Source: Candidatus Aminicenantota bacterium (GTDB lineage Bacteria; Acidobacteriota; Aminicenantia; Aminicenantales; Aminicenantaceae). Taken from it: a DNA stretch of 63,142 nucleotides. This document shows positions 39,307 through 48,772 of the stretch, one piece after another. The translations under genes and the position numbers were made by a program. The stretch is taken from positions 1 to 63,142 of the forward strand of contig JAFGMO010000061.1 of assembly GCA_016927475.1 (NCBI GenBank), written 5' to 3'. The first letter of the stretch is position 1. Every line of letters begins with the position of its first letter. The notes under the pieces are model-generated. The model was not told the origin of the DNA, did no database searches, and worked only from the letters and a program-made list of their open reading frames with translations.

Positions 39307-40113
39307 TTAGAAAATGGCGAACACACGAGCTGGGGCTCCGGTTCCATCTTTTATCAGCATGGGAATAACATAGAGAATGGCTCCTGAGGCAGGAAGTTTG
39401 TCCAGGTTCGCAATATTTTCCAGAGCCAGCTTGTCGGCAGCGAAAAGCTTTTGATGGACCACAAAATTTTGGGATTTTCCATAATCTATACTGGGAGTAT
39501 CAAGGGCTATTCCCGTAATATTTCTTTCTTTGACCAAATATTCAATCGATTCTACGGAGAAGCCAGGGAAACTAAGTTCCGGGAGAGCTTCCTCCCCTGT
39601 CTTATCCGTTCCCAGGACTTTTTTCTTATCCGGGTAATATTTAGTATCGATTCCCGTATACATGATGACCCAGGCTTTATCCGGTATTCGGCCATACTGG
39701 GTTTCCCACTCTGTGATATCCTCTTTACTCAGCAGATAGTCGCGGTTTTTATCACATTTTTCTGTAACGTCAATTTTAACCGCTGGTCCGATCCACTCTT
39801 CCAGGGGCACCTTGTCAATGGTCCTCCCCCCTTCGGCAAAGTGGATGGGTGCGTCCGCGTGGGTTCCTCCGTGTTCAGCGGCGCTGTATTCATTGGAAGC
39901 ATACCACCATCCGCCTTCGGTTATTCCCCAGTTAAGTTTTTTTAATTCAAAGGGCTTGGCTGTAGGCCAGTAGATGCTGGTTTCATCATAAGTATAGGTC
40001 ATATCCAGTATCTTTTTTTCACTTTTTTCATCCTTTCTGCAAGCTGTCGAAAAAAAGACACAAATCAGAAATACCCATATCAAAATGTTTACTGTTTTTG
40101 TTTGATTTTTCAT
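39307..40113 (-). CDS. cyclase-family (kynurenine formamidase-like) hydrolase, lipoprotein
   Basis: It is a metal-dependent amidohydrolase-type enzyme of the cyclase family. The metal signature HGGTHADAPIHF is present near residue 85. A lipoprotein signal (VFLICVFFSTACRKDE) suggests it works outside the cytoplasm, unlike KynB. The substrate is unknown. It overlaps the upstream ICMT-like gene by 4 bases with a GGAG site, so the two are coupled. Confidence 0.87.
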   Translation of the reverse strand: MKNQTKTVNILIWVFLICVFFSTACRKDEKSEKKILDMTYTYDETSIYWPTAKPFELKKLNWGITEGGWWYASNEYSAAEHGGTHADAPIHFAEGGRTIDKVPLEEWIGPAVKIDVTEKCDKNRDYLLSKEDITEWETQYGRIPDKAWVIMYTGIDTKYYPDKKKVLGTDKTGEEALPELSFPGFSVESIEYLVKERNITGIALDTPSIDYGKSQNFVVHQKLFAADKLALENIANLDKLPASGAILYVIPMLIKDGTGAPARVFAIF

Positions 40114-40745
40114 GGCCGTTCTCCTTTTGTTATATTTTGCCCGTTCCCATTTTGCTTATTTTTCCCAAATTTAAGCTGTTTATAATTTTTCATACTCCTG
40201 AATAGGTTCCACATAGGAACTGATTCCATATATTTCAGGTAGGCATCTCCAAATTTTTTCTTATTCAGTTCACTTTCCAACCGGGCTGATTGAAAGAAAC
40301 AGAAAAATGCCAAGAGACCGATTATCAGTGAGACCAGAGATTGAAGCATAAGAATTTGAGCCAATGACCAGATGGCCATCCCCAGAGTCATGGGTTGACG
40401 AATGAGGCAGTATATTCCTTTCTGAATAAGGGTAGTAGTGGCGGTCATATCATGACCCTTGGGTTTTCCTTGATGTTTTAAGGTAGCCAAGGAGGCCAAT
40501 ACCAGAATGAATGCAGGGAAGTTAAGGATGACCCCAATTATTTCCAGCCAATCAAAATGAGAACTCCAAAGTAACTTTAGGTTTCCCCATACACTTGCTG
40601 TAACGACCTGGCTGAAAAACAAGCCTAATCCAATATGCATATACACCTCACAACGTACGCGATTTCGTATTCCCTGAATGATATAGTAGCCATTAACAAG
40701 CCAAATGAGTAAAACTAACCCCGCTCCGATCACTGACTTCGTCAT
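40110..40745 (-). CDS. ICMT/PEMT-like membrane methyltransferase family protein
   Basis: This 211-residue membrane protein has about five helices. The C-terminal motif RQPMTLGMAIWSLAQ followed by ESELNKKKFGDAYLKYMESV is the SAM-binding tail of isoprenylcysteine carboxyl methyltransferase-like proteins. A strong AGGAGG site is 6 bases before the ATG. It is the first gene of a two-gene unit with the cyclase-family lipoprotein. The substrate is unknown. Confidence 0.78.
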   Translation of the reverse strand: MTKSVIGAGLVLLIWLVNGYYIIQGIRNRVRCEVYMHIGLGLFFSQVVTASVWGNLKLLWSSHFDWLEIIGVILNFPAFILVLASLATLKHQGKPKGHDMTATTTLIQKGIYCLIRQPMTLGMAIWSLAQILMLQSLVSLIIGLLAFFCFFQSARLESELNKKKFGDAYLKYMESVPMWNLFRSMKNYKQLKFGKNKQNGNGQNITKGERP

Positions 40746-41142
40746 ATAAAACCTCCTGGAAATATATGGGGAAATTTATATGCTTATATTTTACCGTCTA
40801 ATTAAAAAAATCAATATTTTTCTTTTGGAATAAAATTAAAGCTATTAAGGGGGCAAACCATGATATTTCTATTGATTCAAAAATGGCCGGTTTAAGCTTT
40901 ATTTTAGCCTTGCAAATCAAGCTGTTTATTCTATTTTCTACAGGATATTTATGTCCATCCCCAATTCTATACAATTCTGTCCAATTCTCAATTCTCTTCA
41001 AAGATACTTTCGGTTGAAAACTACTCATACTTCAAGGAATGGATCGGATTCGATCGCGAGACCTTGATGGAATGCCAAGCTCAACGACTCAAAAAACGTA
41101 GAAAATCAACCCAATCTTTCAAATAAAAAGTGAGGAGGCTTC
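40746..41142. other. intergenic region with a possible plus-strand gene tail
   Basis: No convincing gene is present. A minus-strand frame at 40798-41028 has no recognisable domain. On the plus strand a frame ending at 41126 reads SYFKEWIGFDRETLMECQAQ then RLKKRRKSTQSFK, which looks like a real protein C-terminus but has no start and an unconvincing upstream part. It may be a remnant. Positions 41081-41098 (CAAGCTCAACGACTCAAA) resemble the end of the dispersed repeat at 62850. Confidence 0.25.
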
Positions 41143-42381
41143 CTAACGCCGGGCCTTAATCGCCAGTGTCTCGAGAACCTTGCCGTCCTTTCCCTTAACG
41201 GTGACCAGCAAGTCGGACAAGGTCGCCTCGACACGGGCGACCTGGTCCTGTTCGAGGGCAAGCATCCAGAAATCCTTTCCCCGGGAATCCGGCTTATAAA
41301 TCCTCAGACGGTGGAAATATCCTCCTATGACCAGATCGATCTTCTCATTGTTGGCCAGTTCCGTCCATTTGTCTTCCCTTTCGCCCGTCCAGCCCCAATG
41401 GGGCTGATGGAGCAGGATAACACGGAACGGGGCCTCCGCGGCACTCTCATCCGTCGCGAGATGCCGTTCTAGCCAGGCGAACTCCTCCTCGCGGTAGACT
41501 TCAACCTTATTGAGCTCGGCATAGACGTTCGTCTCGTCGGCCTTGTCCTCTCCCGTATCCAGGATGATGAAGTGGAGCGGCCCGTGGTCGCGGACGTAAT
41601 AAAAGCGTCCCTCCGGGACCGGTACGTATTCCATGAGATTCCTGGCAAACGCGCCTCGCATCTCGTGGTTGCCGCGAATGAACATGAGAAGCTTTTCCCC
41701 GGCCGCGGCCTTCTCCGCCGGTCCCAGCCAGCGGGCGAACAACTGGTCCTCGCTCTCCAGGCTGTGAAAGGCGTCGCCGAGGTGGACAAGGAAGTCCGTC
41801 TCAGCCCAATCGACCGCATGAAGCAGCCCCTTGACCCTTGCCAGGTCCTCATGAGTATCGGCGATCGCGCTGAATGAGACCGCGAGCCTGGACCTGTCGA
41901 AGGTCGTGAACATCCGCTCCGGGCCTTCAACCGCAAGGCCCTTTTCCGGCCAGTAGGCTTTCATTTTGACGGCGCGGGTTGCTACAACCTTGTATGTGTA
42001 GGCTTTCCCGGGTTCGAGTCCGGTCAGGTGGACGACGTGGCGTGTCCCGATGGGCAGGAGGCCGTGTTCGGCATTGTGCGCCTCCCGGGTCATAGACTCT
42101 CCCTTAGGGCCGAACAGGACTTTGGCGTGGCACGGAGTGTCCGTCATCCAGACGATCGTCGCCGCCGTTTCTGAAAGCGAAGACAGGTACGGCCCATGCA
42201 TGATGACGGGCTTCGTGTCGTGGACGACAAACGGCTCGTGCTGGGCGTATGCCGTCAGGCCAAGGGCCAGCAACATGGCCCCCATTAAAGTCGTGACGGC
42301 TGTTTTGGTTAGGACTGACGTGACAGACTTCCGCAATATCCATACTTTGATTTGTATGAACCGGTTCCAAACGATCCCCAT
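41143..42381 (-). CDS. exported metallophosphoesterase with purple-acid-phosphatase-like N-domain
   Basis: A signal sequence (residues about 20-46, ending GLTAYAQ) is followed by an FN3-like domain as in purple acid phosphatases (TAATIVWMTDTPCHAKVLFG). A calcineurin-like domain follows with IADTHED, HLGDAFHSLES, IRGNHEM and ILLHQPHWGW. The last motif is GYFHR instead of GHxH, so metal coordination may differ. GGAGG lies 6 bases before the ATG. The DNA is visibly GC-richer than the neighbours on either side, hinting at a different origin. Confidence 0.82.
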   Translation of the reverse strand: MGIVWNRFIQIKVWILRKSVTSVLTKTAVTTLMGAMLLALGLTAYAQHEPFVVHDTKPVIMHGPYLSSLSETAATIVWMTDTPCHAKVLFGPKGESMTREAHNAEHGLLPIGTRHVVHLTGLEPGKAYTYKVVATRAVKMKAYWPEKGLAVEGPERMFTTFDRSRLAVSFSAIADTHEDLARVKGLLHAVDWAETDFLVHLGDAFHSLESEDQLFARWLGPAEKAAAGEKLLMFIRGNHEMRGAFARNLMEYVPVPEGRFYYVRDHGPLHFIILDTGEDKADETNVYAELNKVEVYREEEFAWLERHLATDESAAEAPFRVILLHQPHWGWTGEREDKWTELANNEKIDLVIGGYFHRLRIYKPDSRGKDFWMLALEQDQVARVEATLSDLLVTVKGKDGKVLETLAIKARR

Positions 42382-42638
42382 GATCGTCCTCCTCTCCGGC
42401 CCTGACCTATCCGCCTCGATACCGTGTGCTCAGAGCCTCTTAAGGTGATAACAAACACGCTCCCGGCCCATGCCGTGCACCAGTAATGGGAAACGCGAAT
42501 GTGGATCGAGTTCCATACCTTCCAGCCGGAAGCTAAAAATGGGCAGGACCGGCCGAATATGTCATTTTATTAGATATAACCCGAGTTTGGATGTCAATCC
42601 CCATTCAGGATAACCGTCCCGGTCTGTCGGGGTTCCCT

Positions 42639-43784
42639 TCACTCCCAGGTCATTCGGTAAACCACGAACTCCCGGTATCCGTCCGACTTATCCTGGAAAC
42701 AATAGAGCCGTCCGCCCCTGGCTTCAGCGAGAATTTCGGTATCGCCCAGGGTCAAAATGTTCATGGCTTTTCTGGAAATGAACGCGCCGTCCGGGTTGAA
42801 CAGGTCGAAGAAATATTCCCCGGGATTTGGCCCCCGTTCGAAAGTCCGGACGTAGATGCGCCCCTCGTCGTCCACGAAAAAACCAGACATCGGAAGCCAA
42901 TATTTGGGGAACCAAGGTTTTTCTCCATAAGGTTCGAAACGTTTTTTCCTTTCGGCGATGGTTTCTTCTGTAACCGGCACAGGCGTGTATTCCTTCCTGA
43001 TCTTCCGGACAATGCTCCCTTCACCATCAACCACCAGGATCTCGTAGCCTCTCTCCTCGCTCGCAATGTAGAGAAAACCGCGTCCCCTCTTCCACATGAA
43101 AAAAGGTCGGGAGTGGATCCCTCTCGTTCCCTGAGTATTGAAGTCGTAGACGTTCTGCGTGTCCAACAGCTTGATCTCATCGAAATCAGGGCTGTAAAGG
43201 CTGAATGCCCACATATACATGGAATTCGGAGCCGTCGCCGGATATTTCTCCCAGAGGCCGAAATAATGTCCGTTCTCGAGAGGATAGATCAAGCCAACAT
43301 CCTTGGGAAATTGCGTCTCCCGGACGAGGCGGCCGTCCTTCGTGAAGACCAGGACCTTGCGATTTCCGTTATCGGAGACGATGATATTGTCCCGGCTGTC
43401 GATTCCCGTCCAGGCGGCGTATTGCACTTCGCCTGGCCCCTGGCCGCGCCGGCCGAAAGACAGGACGAAGGCACCTCTCTTGTCAAACTTGGAGACGGCA
43501 TCCCCTTCATTATTGGTTTCAAAAAAATAGATGCTTCCCTCGGAATCCACTTCGAAGTCCACCGCTCCGGCGATCCCCATCTCTCCGATGTCGTCACTGC
43601 CGAAATCGATAACAAGCACCTTTTCGAGATTTAGGGAGCTCGGTTCGCCTTTGATTCGGTAGGGTTCGGAGCTGTTGAGGACAACTTCGACACCGTTTTC
43701 TATGGACTTTCGGACGGACCCGGAATGCCGCCCGCAGCAGACGCCGAGAACAAGAAGTAAGAGCACAATTCCAAATTTTTTCAT
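42639..43784 (-). CDS. 6-bladed beta-propeller (NHL-like) lipoprotein
   Basis: The roughly 380-residue protein has a lipoprotein signal (GIVLLLLVLGVCCGRH) and repeated propeller blades such as GAFVLSFGRRGQGPGEVQ and DSRDNIIVSDNGNRKVLVF. The ATG at 43784 is preferred because a G-rich ribosome-binding site sits just ahead. Such proteins are common and often expanded in the suggested lineage; their ligand is unknown. Confidence 0.8.
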   Translation of the reverse strand: MKKFGIVLLLLVLGVCCGRHSGSVRKSIENGVEVVLNSSEPYRIKGEPSSLNLEKVLVIDFGSDDIGEMGIAGAVDFEVDSEGSIYFFETNNEGDAVSKFDKRGAFVLSFGRRGQGPGEVQYAAWTGIDSRDNIIVSDNGNRKVLVFTKDGRLVRETQFPKDVGLIYPLENGHYFGLWEKYPATAPNSMYMWAFSLYSPDFDEIKLLDTQNVYDFNTQGTRGIHSRPFFMWKRGRGFLYIASEERGYEILVVDGEGSIVRKIRKEYTPVPVTEETIAERKKRFEPYGEKPWFPKYWLPMSGFFVDDEGRIYVRTFERGPNPGEYFFDLFNPDGAFISRKAMNILTLGDTEILAEARGGRLYCFQDKSDGYREFVVYRMTWE

Positions 43785-43995
43785 GCTTCCCCCCATTTTT
43801 TATTCTCCGCCAATATCGTACATGACGAGAAAAATCAGGCCTTACAAGTGTCGGTTTCGAGGAGATAGAGGAAATCCCCGTGGATTATAATAGTACCCTC
43901 GGCATTTTTTGTAAATAGTCCGAGATTTTTAAATCAAGAAGCCCAATAGAAGTATTCCCTGAAAAAAATTCATTATTGATACTGCAACAAATTTA

Positions 43996-45342
43996 TTATA
44001 TCACAATTTTCAATCCATTTTCCCATTCTTCTATCTTCGCACTGCTGAATTCCGCCTGGAAACCTTTTGCCGTCACTTTAATCCTACCGTCATTTTTCTC
44101 AATAACAGGTTTTTCTTTTATCCCTGAGGTTCTGAATTTTATGACACCCGTGGACCCATTATTCTCGGTGATACTCATTAAACCTCTTACAGTAACAGAG
44201 GCTTTTTCATTCCGGAGCATCACTATAGAAGAGTGGAGCAATTCCTTTTCAGATAGGGCTTCGGTTCTGTCTGCAAAAAACATCAGCAGTCTCAGAGGCT
44301 CTTGTGATGCGATAATTTGGATCTGATATCCGGCAAGAGAATTGAATTCCTTTTGTAATTTTTGCACAGTCGATTTCCTGTTCTCAACATCATTTTTTGC
44401 CTCTTTAAAAAATAATTCCTGTTCCCTATCGGAAAATTCACACTCTCGATCGGATGTGCGTGCAATTTTTCTAAGCAACTCATGTAAATACTGAACCTCC
44501 CCCGACTCTATCCTGTTTTTCCAACCGGGTTCCAATCTATCCAGGATAGCAGCTGACCATCGTCCGAGGAGATATCCCAGATGCCGGATAGCAGCGGGAG
44601 CAAAACCTGGGTCCACAGGAACTTGGGTCAGTTTTTTGCCCCCGGACGTTTTTTCTATGTAATCAGCCAAACCTTCAAATCGCTGCAGCTCTCCTTCATA
44701 ATTAACGAGAGTATCATCTAGGAGACGGTATCTTTTATCACGCCACTTAAGGACTTCTCTCAACCACCCTAGGGCCTTCTTATCGTTTTGAGCCGTAACC
44801 GCTCTTTTAAAGGCCTCTGTTTCCATTCTGCGCAGAACCAGCATATCAGGAGTGTCTAAAGGGTAATTAAAAAGACAGCCATCATTAGGACGCCAATCAG
44901 GATGTTTCAGTCTTTGAAATACGTGGAACTGCTCATGAATGATGATCCCAGCAAGGTTTTGCGGCGAGTATTTTTCGCCGGTAAGCCTGGAATGAGTTTG
45001 TAATACAGATGTAGCCGTCCAGGTCCCGTTGACCTGCACCCGGCTGTTTCCTCTTACCTGATTGTATCGGCCGCTGAAAATGAAAACACCCTCCTTATCT
45101 GCAAGAGGTGCAAAACCTTCAGGTGGAAAGGGATGTTTGAAAAGATAGGTATTGACACCGTCAAAAACAGCAGTGGGAATTTCACCGGGATGGAATCCCG
45201 GCCAAAGGGTATCATTTTTTACGTGGCTAACAATTTTCATCAATTCAAAAACATCGGCCACGGGATCTTCAGCATAAACTTTCATTCCATTGCCATTGCC
45301 GCCTATAATCACAAGACACATAAGAATAATTTTGCATTTCAT
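43996..45342 (-). CDS. unrecognised exported protein with HExxH metallopeptidase motif
   Basis: I do not recognise this family. A signal peptide (CKIILMCLVIIGGNGNG...VYAED) precedes about 425 residues. AGIIIHEQFHVFQRL near residue 140 is a textbook zincin motif, and RFEGLADYIEKTSGG about 80 residues later could supply the third ligand glutamate. The C-terminal 110 residues look like a beta-rich domain (SVTVRGLMSITENNGSTGVI). The start at 45342 is set by an AGGAAAG site. It stands alone. It is probably a periplasmic or surface protease or binding protein. Confidence 0.7.
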   Translation of the reverse strand: MKCKIILMCLVIIGGNGNGMKVYAEDPVADVFELMKIVSHVKNDTLWPGFHPGEIPTAVFDGVNTYLFKHPFPPEGFAPLADKEGVFIFSGRYNQVRGNSRVQVNGTWTATSVLQTHSRLTGEKYSPQNLAGIIIHEQFHVFQRLKHPDWRPNDGCLFNYPLDTPDMLVLRRMETEAFKRAVTAQNDKKALGWLREVLKWRDKRYRLLDDTLVNYEGELQRFEGLADYIEKTSGGKKLTQVPVDPGFAPAAIRHLGYLLGRWSAAILDRLEPGWKNRIESGEVQYLHELLRKIARTSDRECEFSDREQELFFKEAKNDVENRKSTVQKLQKEFNSLAGYQIQIIASQEPLRLLMFFADRTEALSEKELLHSSIVMLRNEKASVTVRGLMSITENNGSTGVIKFRTSGIKEKPVIEKNDGRIKVTAKGFQAEFSSAKIEEWENGLKIVI

Positions 45343-45488
45343 TTTATCTTTCCTCATAACCAATACGCTTAATTTTTATTTTTGTTTATATGCTTTGAAA
45401 ATTTGTTGCATGACTGATCTATATTATTGAAAATAATATAGAAAGGAGTATTTTAAACTCAAAAAAAAGAGGATAAAAATCGATTTTA

Positions 45489-45562
45489 AGAAAATTCTCT
45501 ATCAGAGGAGAAATTTTTTAATGTATTATAATCTGCGACTTAAGTCAGCCAGGCTGTGTTTG
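45489..45562 (+). repeat. 74-bp dispersed repeat, copy A
   Basis: It aligns without gaps to 49588-49661 with about 64 of 74 bases identical (counted by eye), including CGACTTAAGTCAGCCA. It lies in the leader region about 115 bases before the PadR gene at 45676. The 15-base core TAAGTCAGCCAAGCT also occurs at 25913-25927, upstream of the other plus-strand PadR gene. Confidence 0.7.
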
Positions 45563-45580
45563 GTTGGTGTCAACCTTTTT
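45562..45580 (+). terminator. small hairpin with T-tract
   Basis: GGTTG-GTGT-CAACC is a perfect 5-bp stem with a 4-base loop followed by TTTTT. It lies directly after repeat copy A and about 95 bases before PadR. It could be a weak terminator or attenuator; the short stem keeps confidence low. Confidence 0.3.
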
Positions 45581-45675
45581 CTTTAACCTTCAATTAAGCA
45601 ACCTTTTTTATACTTGCAACGTATATAGTAGTGATTTCTTTCTGATTAAGAAAGAATTTAGAAAAGAGTGAATAA

Positions 45676-46011
45676 ATGAAGATCTTAACCAGGTTGGAAG
45701 AAAATGTCTTACTGGTCATCCTAAAGCTTGAAGGCAATGCCTATATAGTGACCATCAAAACCACACTGGAAAAATCTTTCAAAAAGAACATATCCTTCGG
45801 CGCCCTTTATCTCTCTCTCAAACGGCTGACCAGGGATAAATATTTGCGGACAGAAATCGGAGAAGCGACCTCCCAGAAAGGAGGACGGGCAAAAAAGTAC
45901 TATCGGCTTACCCGGGAGGGAGTTATGAAGCTGAATGAGATCCGCAGCCTCCAAAAGAAAATGTGGTCAGACTTTGACAAACTTTCTGAAAAAATACTGG
46001 AGCGGGGATGA
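45676..46011 (+). CDS. PadR-family transcriptional regulator
   Basis: The 111-residue winged-helix protein is paralogous to the one at 26054 (LTRLEENVLLVILKLEGNAY; SFGALYLSLKRLTRDKYL; KGGRAKKYYRLTREGVMKL). It overlaps the following permease by 4 bases (ATGA). Upstream, TATAC-TTGCAAC-GTATA (45609-45625) is an inverted repeat near the likely -10 region and could be its operator. Confidence 0.9.
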   Translation: MKILTRLEENVLLVILKLEGNAYIVTIKTTLEKSFKKNISFGALYLSLKRLTRDKYLRTEIGEATSQKGGRAKKYYRLTREGVMKLNEIRSLQKKMWSDFDKLSEKILERG

Positions 46012-48575
46012 AAAAGAATTTACCTCCCCGATTCGGCCAGAAGTTATTTTCACTGTTTCTCCCGCTACCGGAAAGGAAATATTTTTCAGAGGGGATCGGA
46101 GAGGTCTTTGAAATGAAAGCCAAAGAAAAAGGCCGTATCCGGGCCCTGCTCTGGTACTGGAAGGAGATTGTTTTTTCCATTCATCTGGTTTTATTTACAA
46201 ATTTACTTTGGAGTGTCACCATGTTTCATAATTATTTAAAAATTGTTTTCCGCTTGATCAAACGAAAAAAACTGTTTTCATTCGTAAATATTTTAGGACT
46301 GACAATAGGCCTTACCAGCAGTTTTTTGATTTTGCTCTATATGAATTTCGAATTGAGCTATGACAAATTTCATGAGAATGCAGATAATATTTACCGGGTG
46401 TACATGCATCAACCGGGGAATCTGGTATCGGGCAGCAGCACGGATCTGTGGGTAACCACTCCTCCCATTCTTAAACCCACCTGGGAACAGGAGCTGCCTG
46501 AGATTGAAAAAATCGCCAATATTAATTTTTTTGATGTGGTTTTTAGAAAGGATGAGACGCTGCTGGATGAAACAGTCCTTTTTGCCGACCCAGAGTTTCT
46601 GGATATTTTTACCTTTCCCCTGCTCTATGGGGATCCCAAAACAGCACTCGACGAGCCCTTTTCTCTACTTATCACTGAGCGAACCGCGGCGAAATATTTC
46701 GGAAAAGAAAATCCTGTCGGAAAAATCGTCCCGACCAGTGGCGAGCACCAGTACAAAATTACGGGAGTCCTGCGCAATATCCCCGAGAATTCACACCTTA
46801 AATTCGATTATTTAGGTTCCTTTAACACCCTATATACGATCTTCGACCGGAATTGGGAAACCACAAACTGGCTGAATAACGGATTAGACACCTATCTAAC
46901 CCTTAGGGCCGATGCCGGTAGTGAACAATTCGATGAGAAGCTGAGAAAGTATGACGTCCAGGGGTTTGGCAGCAAAATGTGGTCCTTTCATGTCCAGCCT
47001 CTCAAAGACATCCATTTCAACCGGGCTACTCGCGGCCAGGGAGATATACGATATATTTATATATTTTCCGCTATCGGACTGTTCATTCTTCTTATCGCCT
47101 GTTTCAATTTTATCAACCTGTCCACCGCCCGTTCTGCTACCCGGATAAAAGAGGTGGGGGTAAGAAAAGTTGTAGGTGCTTACCGGCGCCAACTGGCCGA
47201 TCAGTTACTGGGGGAGTCCTTTTTATTCGCCTTGATCGCTCTCCTTTTTTCCTTGATTTCAGTGATGGCCATCCTGCCCGCATTCAATGCTTTGATCGGA
47301 AAAGAACTCAGTATTTCAACTTTTCTTAATTTCAAATTCATGCTGGGAATTATAGGAATCACTCTGCTGGTGGGGATAATATCCGGAAGCTTCCCGGCAA
47401 TATTTATTTCTTCTTTTCAACCGGTTAGGATATTAAAAGGGCACTTCAAGATCAGCTCCAAGGGATCCCTGCGTTTCCGCAACGTCCTGGTGGTCATACA
47501 ATTCGCCCTCTCGATCATCATGATCGTGAGTACGATCACGCTCTACAACCAGCTTCACTACATCCGCAATAAAAAATTAGGTTATGAGAAAAACCACATA
47601 CTGACATTTCGTACCAGGGGAATAAACCGTTTGGTTCTTAAACAGGATTTGCTGGAAAAACCGGAAATTTCAAAGGTGTCTTTTTCATCAGGTTTGCCCA
47701 CACGGATTGGATGGTCGAACATCCCTGCCTGGAAAGGAAAAGATCCCAATGATAATCCGTTTTTTTACAGACTCAGTGTTGACTACGAATTTTTTGACAC
47801 CTACGGTTTGGAGATGGTGAAAGGAAGATCATTTTCCCAAGAGCTTGGTGATAGAGGCAATGCCTATATTTTGAATGAAGCCGCGGTAAAACACCTGGGT
47901 TTTGAGGAGCCCATTGGGCAGCCATTCGGGTTCTGGAAAATAACCGGCACAGTTGTGGGAGTAGTCAAAGACTTCCATTTTGAATCTCTGCATAAGCCCA
48001 TCACTCCCTTGGGGATCGGGATCCTGGACAGTCAGAATTTTGGTCATGTTTCGGTTAAGATCAGCTCGCAAAACATCAACAGCACTATAAATCACATAAA
48101 AAAAACCTGGGAGAAGCTAAGTCCCCGGTATCCCTTTGAATTTTCCTTCATCGATCAACGGGTCGATGAGATGTATCAAACCGAGCAAAAAATGGCGGAA
48201 AGTTTCAATTATTTTGCCCTGATCGCCATTTTCATAGCCTGTCTCGGCTTGTTCGGGCTGGCTTCTTTTATCACGGAACAAAAAACCAAAGAGATCGGCA
48301 TTCGGAAAATTCTGGGTGCGACCGCTCCCAAAATCATAAGTCTTCTAACCAAAGAATTTTTTCTGCTTTTGGCCCTGGCCAATCTTATGGCCTGGCCTTT
48401 GGCCTGGTGGGGTATGAACAGATGGCTGAAGTCCTTTGCCTACCGCATCGATCTTAGTGTCATCTCCTTTATCCTGGCTGCTGTGATCGTCTATTTGATC
48501 GCCATGGTCTCGGTCAGTTCGCAGTTCGTCAGAGCCACCAGGGTCAATCCAGCGGATTCCCTGCGTTATGAGTGA
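46008..48575 (+). CDS. FtsX/MacB-like ABC permease with PadR-linked prefix domain (type 2)
   Basis: This 855-residue permease is coupled to the PadR gene. Its prefix (residues 1-75, KYFSEGIGEVFEMKAKEKG and a helix) resembles that of the 26385 and 54741 permeases. First helix FVNILGLTIGLTSSFLILLY, central block LFILLIACFNFINLSTARSA, C-terminal block EQKTKEIGIRKILGAT, tail ADSLRYE. Two large periplasmic domains separate the blocks. No ATPase is nearby. Confidence 0.88.
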   Translation: MKKNLPPRFGQKLFSLFLPLPERKYFSEGIGEVFEMKAKEKGRIRALLWYWKEIVFSIHLVLFTNLLWSVTMFHNYLKIVFRLIKRKKLFSFVNILGLTIGLTSSFLILLYMNFELSYDKFHENADNIYRVYMHQPGNLVSGSSTDLWVTTPPILKPTWEQELPEIEKIANINFFDVVFRKDETLLDETVLFADPEFLDIFTFPLLYGDPKTALDEPFSLLITERTAAKYFGKENPVGKIVPTSGEHQYKITGVLRNIPENSHLKFDYLGSFNTLYTIFDRNWETTNWLNNGLDTYLTLRADAGSEQFDEKLRKYDVQGFGSKMWSFHVQPLKDIHFNRATRGQGDIRYIYIFSAIGLFILLIACFNFINLSTARSATRIKEVGVRKVVGAYRRQLADQLLGESFLFALIALLFSLISVMAILPAFNALIGKELSISTFLNFKFMLGIIGITLLVGIISGSFPAIFISSFQPVRILKGHFKISSKGSLRFRNVLVVIQFALSIIMIVSTITLYNQLHYIRNKKLGYEKNHILTFRTRGINRLVLKQDLLEKPEISKVSFSSGLPTRIGWSNIPAWKGKDPNDNPFFYRLSVDYEFFDTYGLEMVKGRSFSQELGDRGNAYILNEAAVKHLGFEEPIGQPFGFWKITGTVVGVVKDFHFESLHKPITPLGIGILDSQNFGHVSVKISSQNINSTINHIKKTWEKLSPRYPFEFSFIDQRVDEMYQTEQKMAESFNYFALIAIFIACLGLFGLASFITEQKTKEIGIRKILGATAPKIISLLTKEFFLLLALANLMAWPLAWWGMNRWLKSFAYRIDLSVISFILAAVIVYLIAMVSVSSQFVRATRVNPADSLRYE

Positions 48576-48638
48576 ATTTCTGACAAGAACTCATGGTGGG
48601 ACAAAGGGATGTGCATTGTATTTATTATGTTCATATGA

Positions 48639-48668
48639 GGACATAAAAGTCCGGAAACGGACATAAAA
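48639..48668 (+). promoter_or_regulatory. tandem GGACAT sites, likely enhancer elements
   Basis: GGAC-ATAAAA-GTCC (48639-48652) is a palindrome, followed at 48658 by CGGACATAAAA, a direct repeat of its left part. They lie about 40-65 bases upstream of the -24 element at 48706. The core matches the GGACA/TGTCC palindrome at 19028. Confidence 0.5.
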
Positions 48669-48705
48669 TGTTGAAAAATCGATAAAAAACCTCATAAGAT
48701 TAAAT

Positions 48706-48721
48706 TGGCATATTTTTTGCC
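48706..48721 (+). promoter_or_regulatory. sigma-54 (-24/-12) promoter
   Basis: TGGCATATTTTTTGCC has GG and GC exactly ten bases apart. It is about 50 bases ahead of the methyltransferase pseudogene start and nearly identical to the element at 25662 ahead of the intact paralogue. Confidence 0.6.
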
Positions 48722-48772
48722 GATCAAAGCAAAAAAACAAAAGGCTGATCCATAACCTTTTAGGAGAATAAT

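Noticed and set aside
40798..41028. 76-residue minus-strand open frame
   Set aside because: No domain, no good ribosome-binding site, AT-rich biased composition; treated as non-coding.
41990..42020. GGGTTCGAGTCC, a tRNA T-loop-like string
   Set aside because: It is inside the metallophosphoesterase gene and no acceptor or anticodon stems can be built around it.
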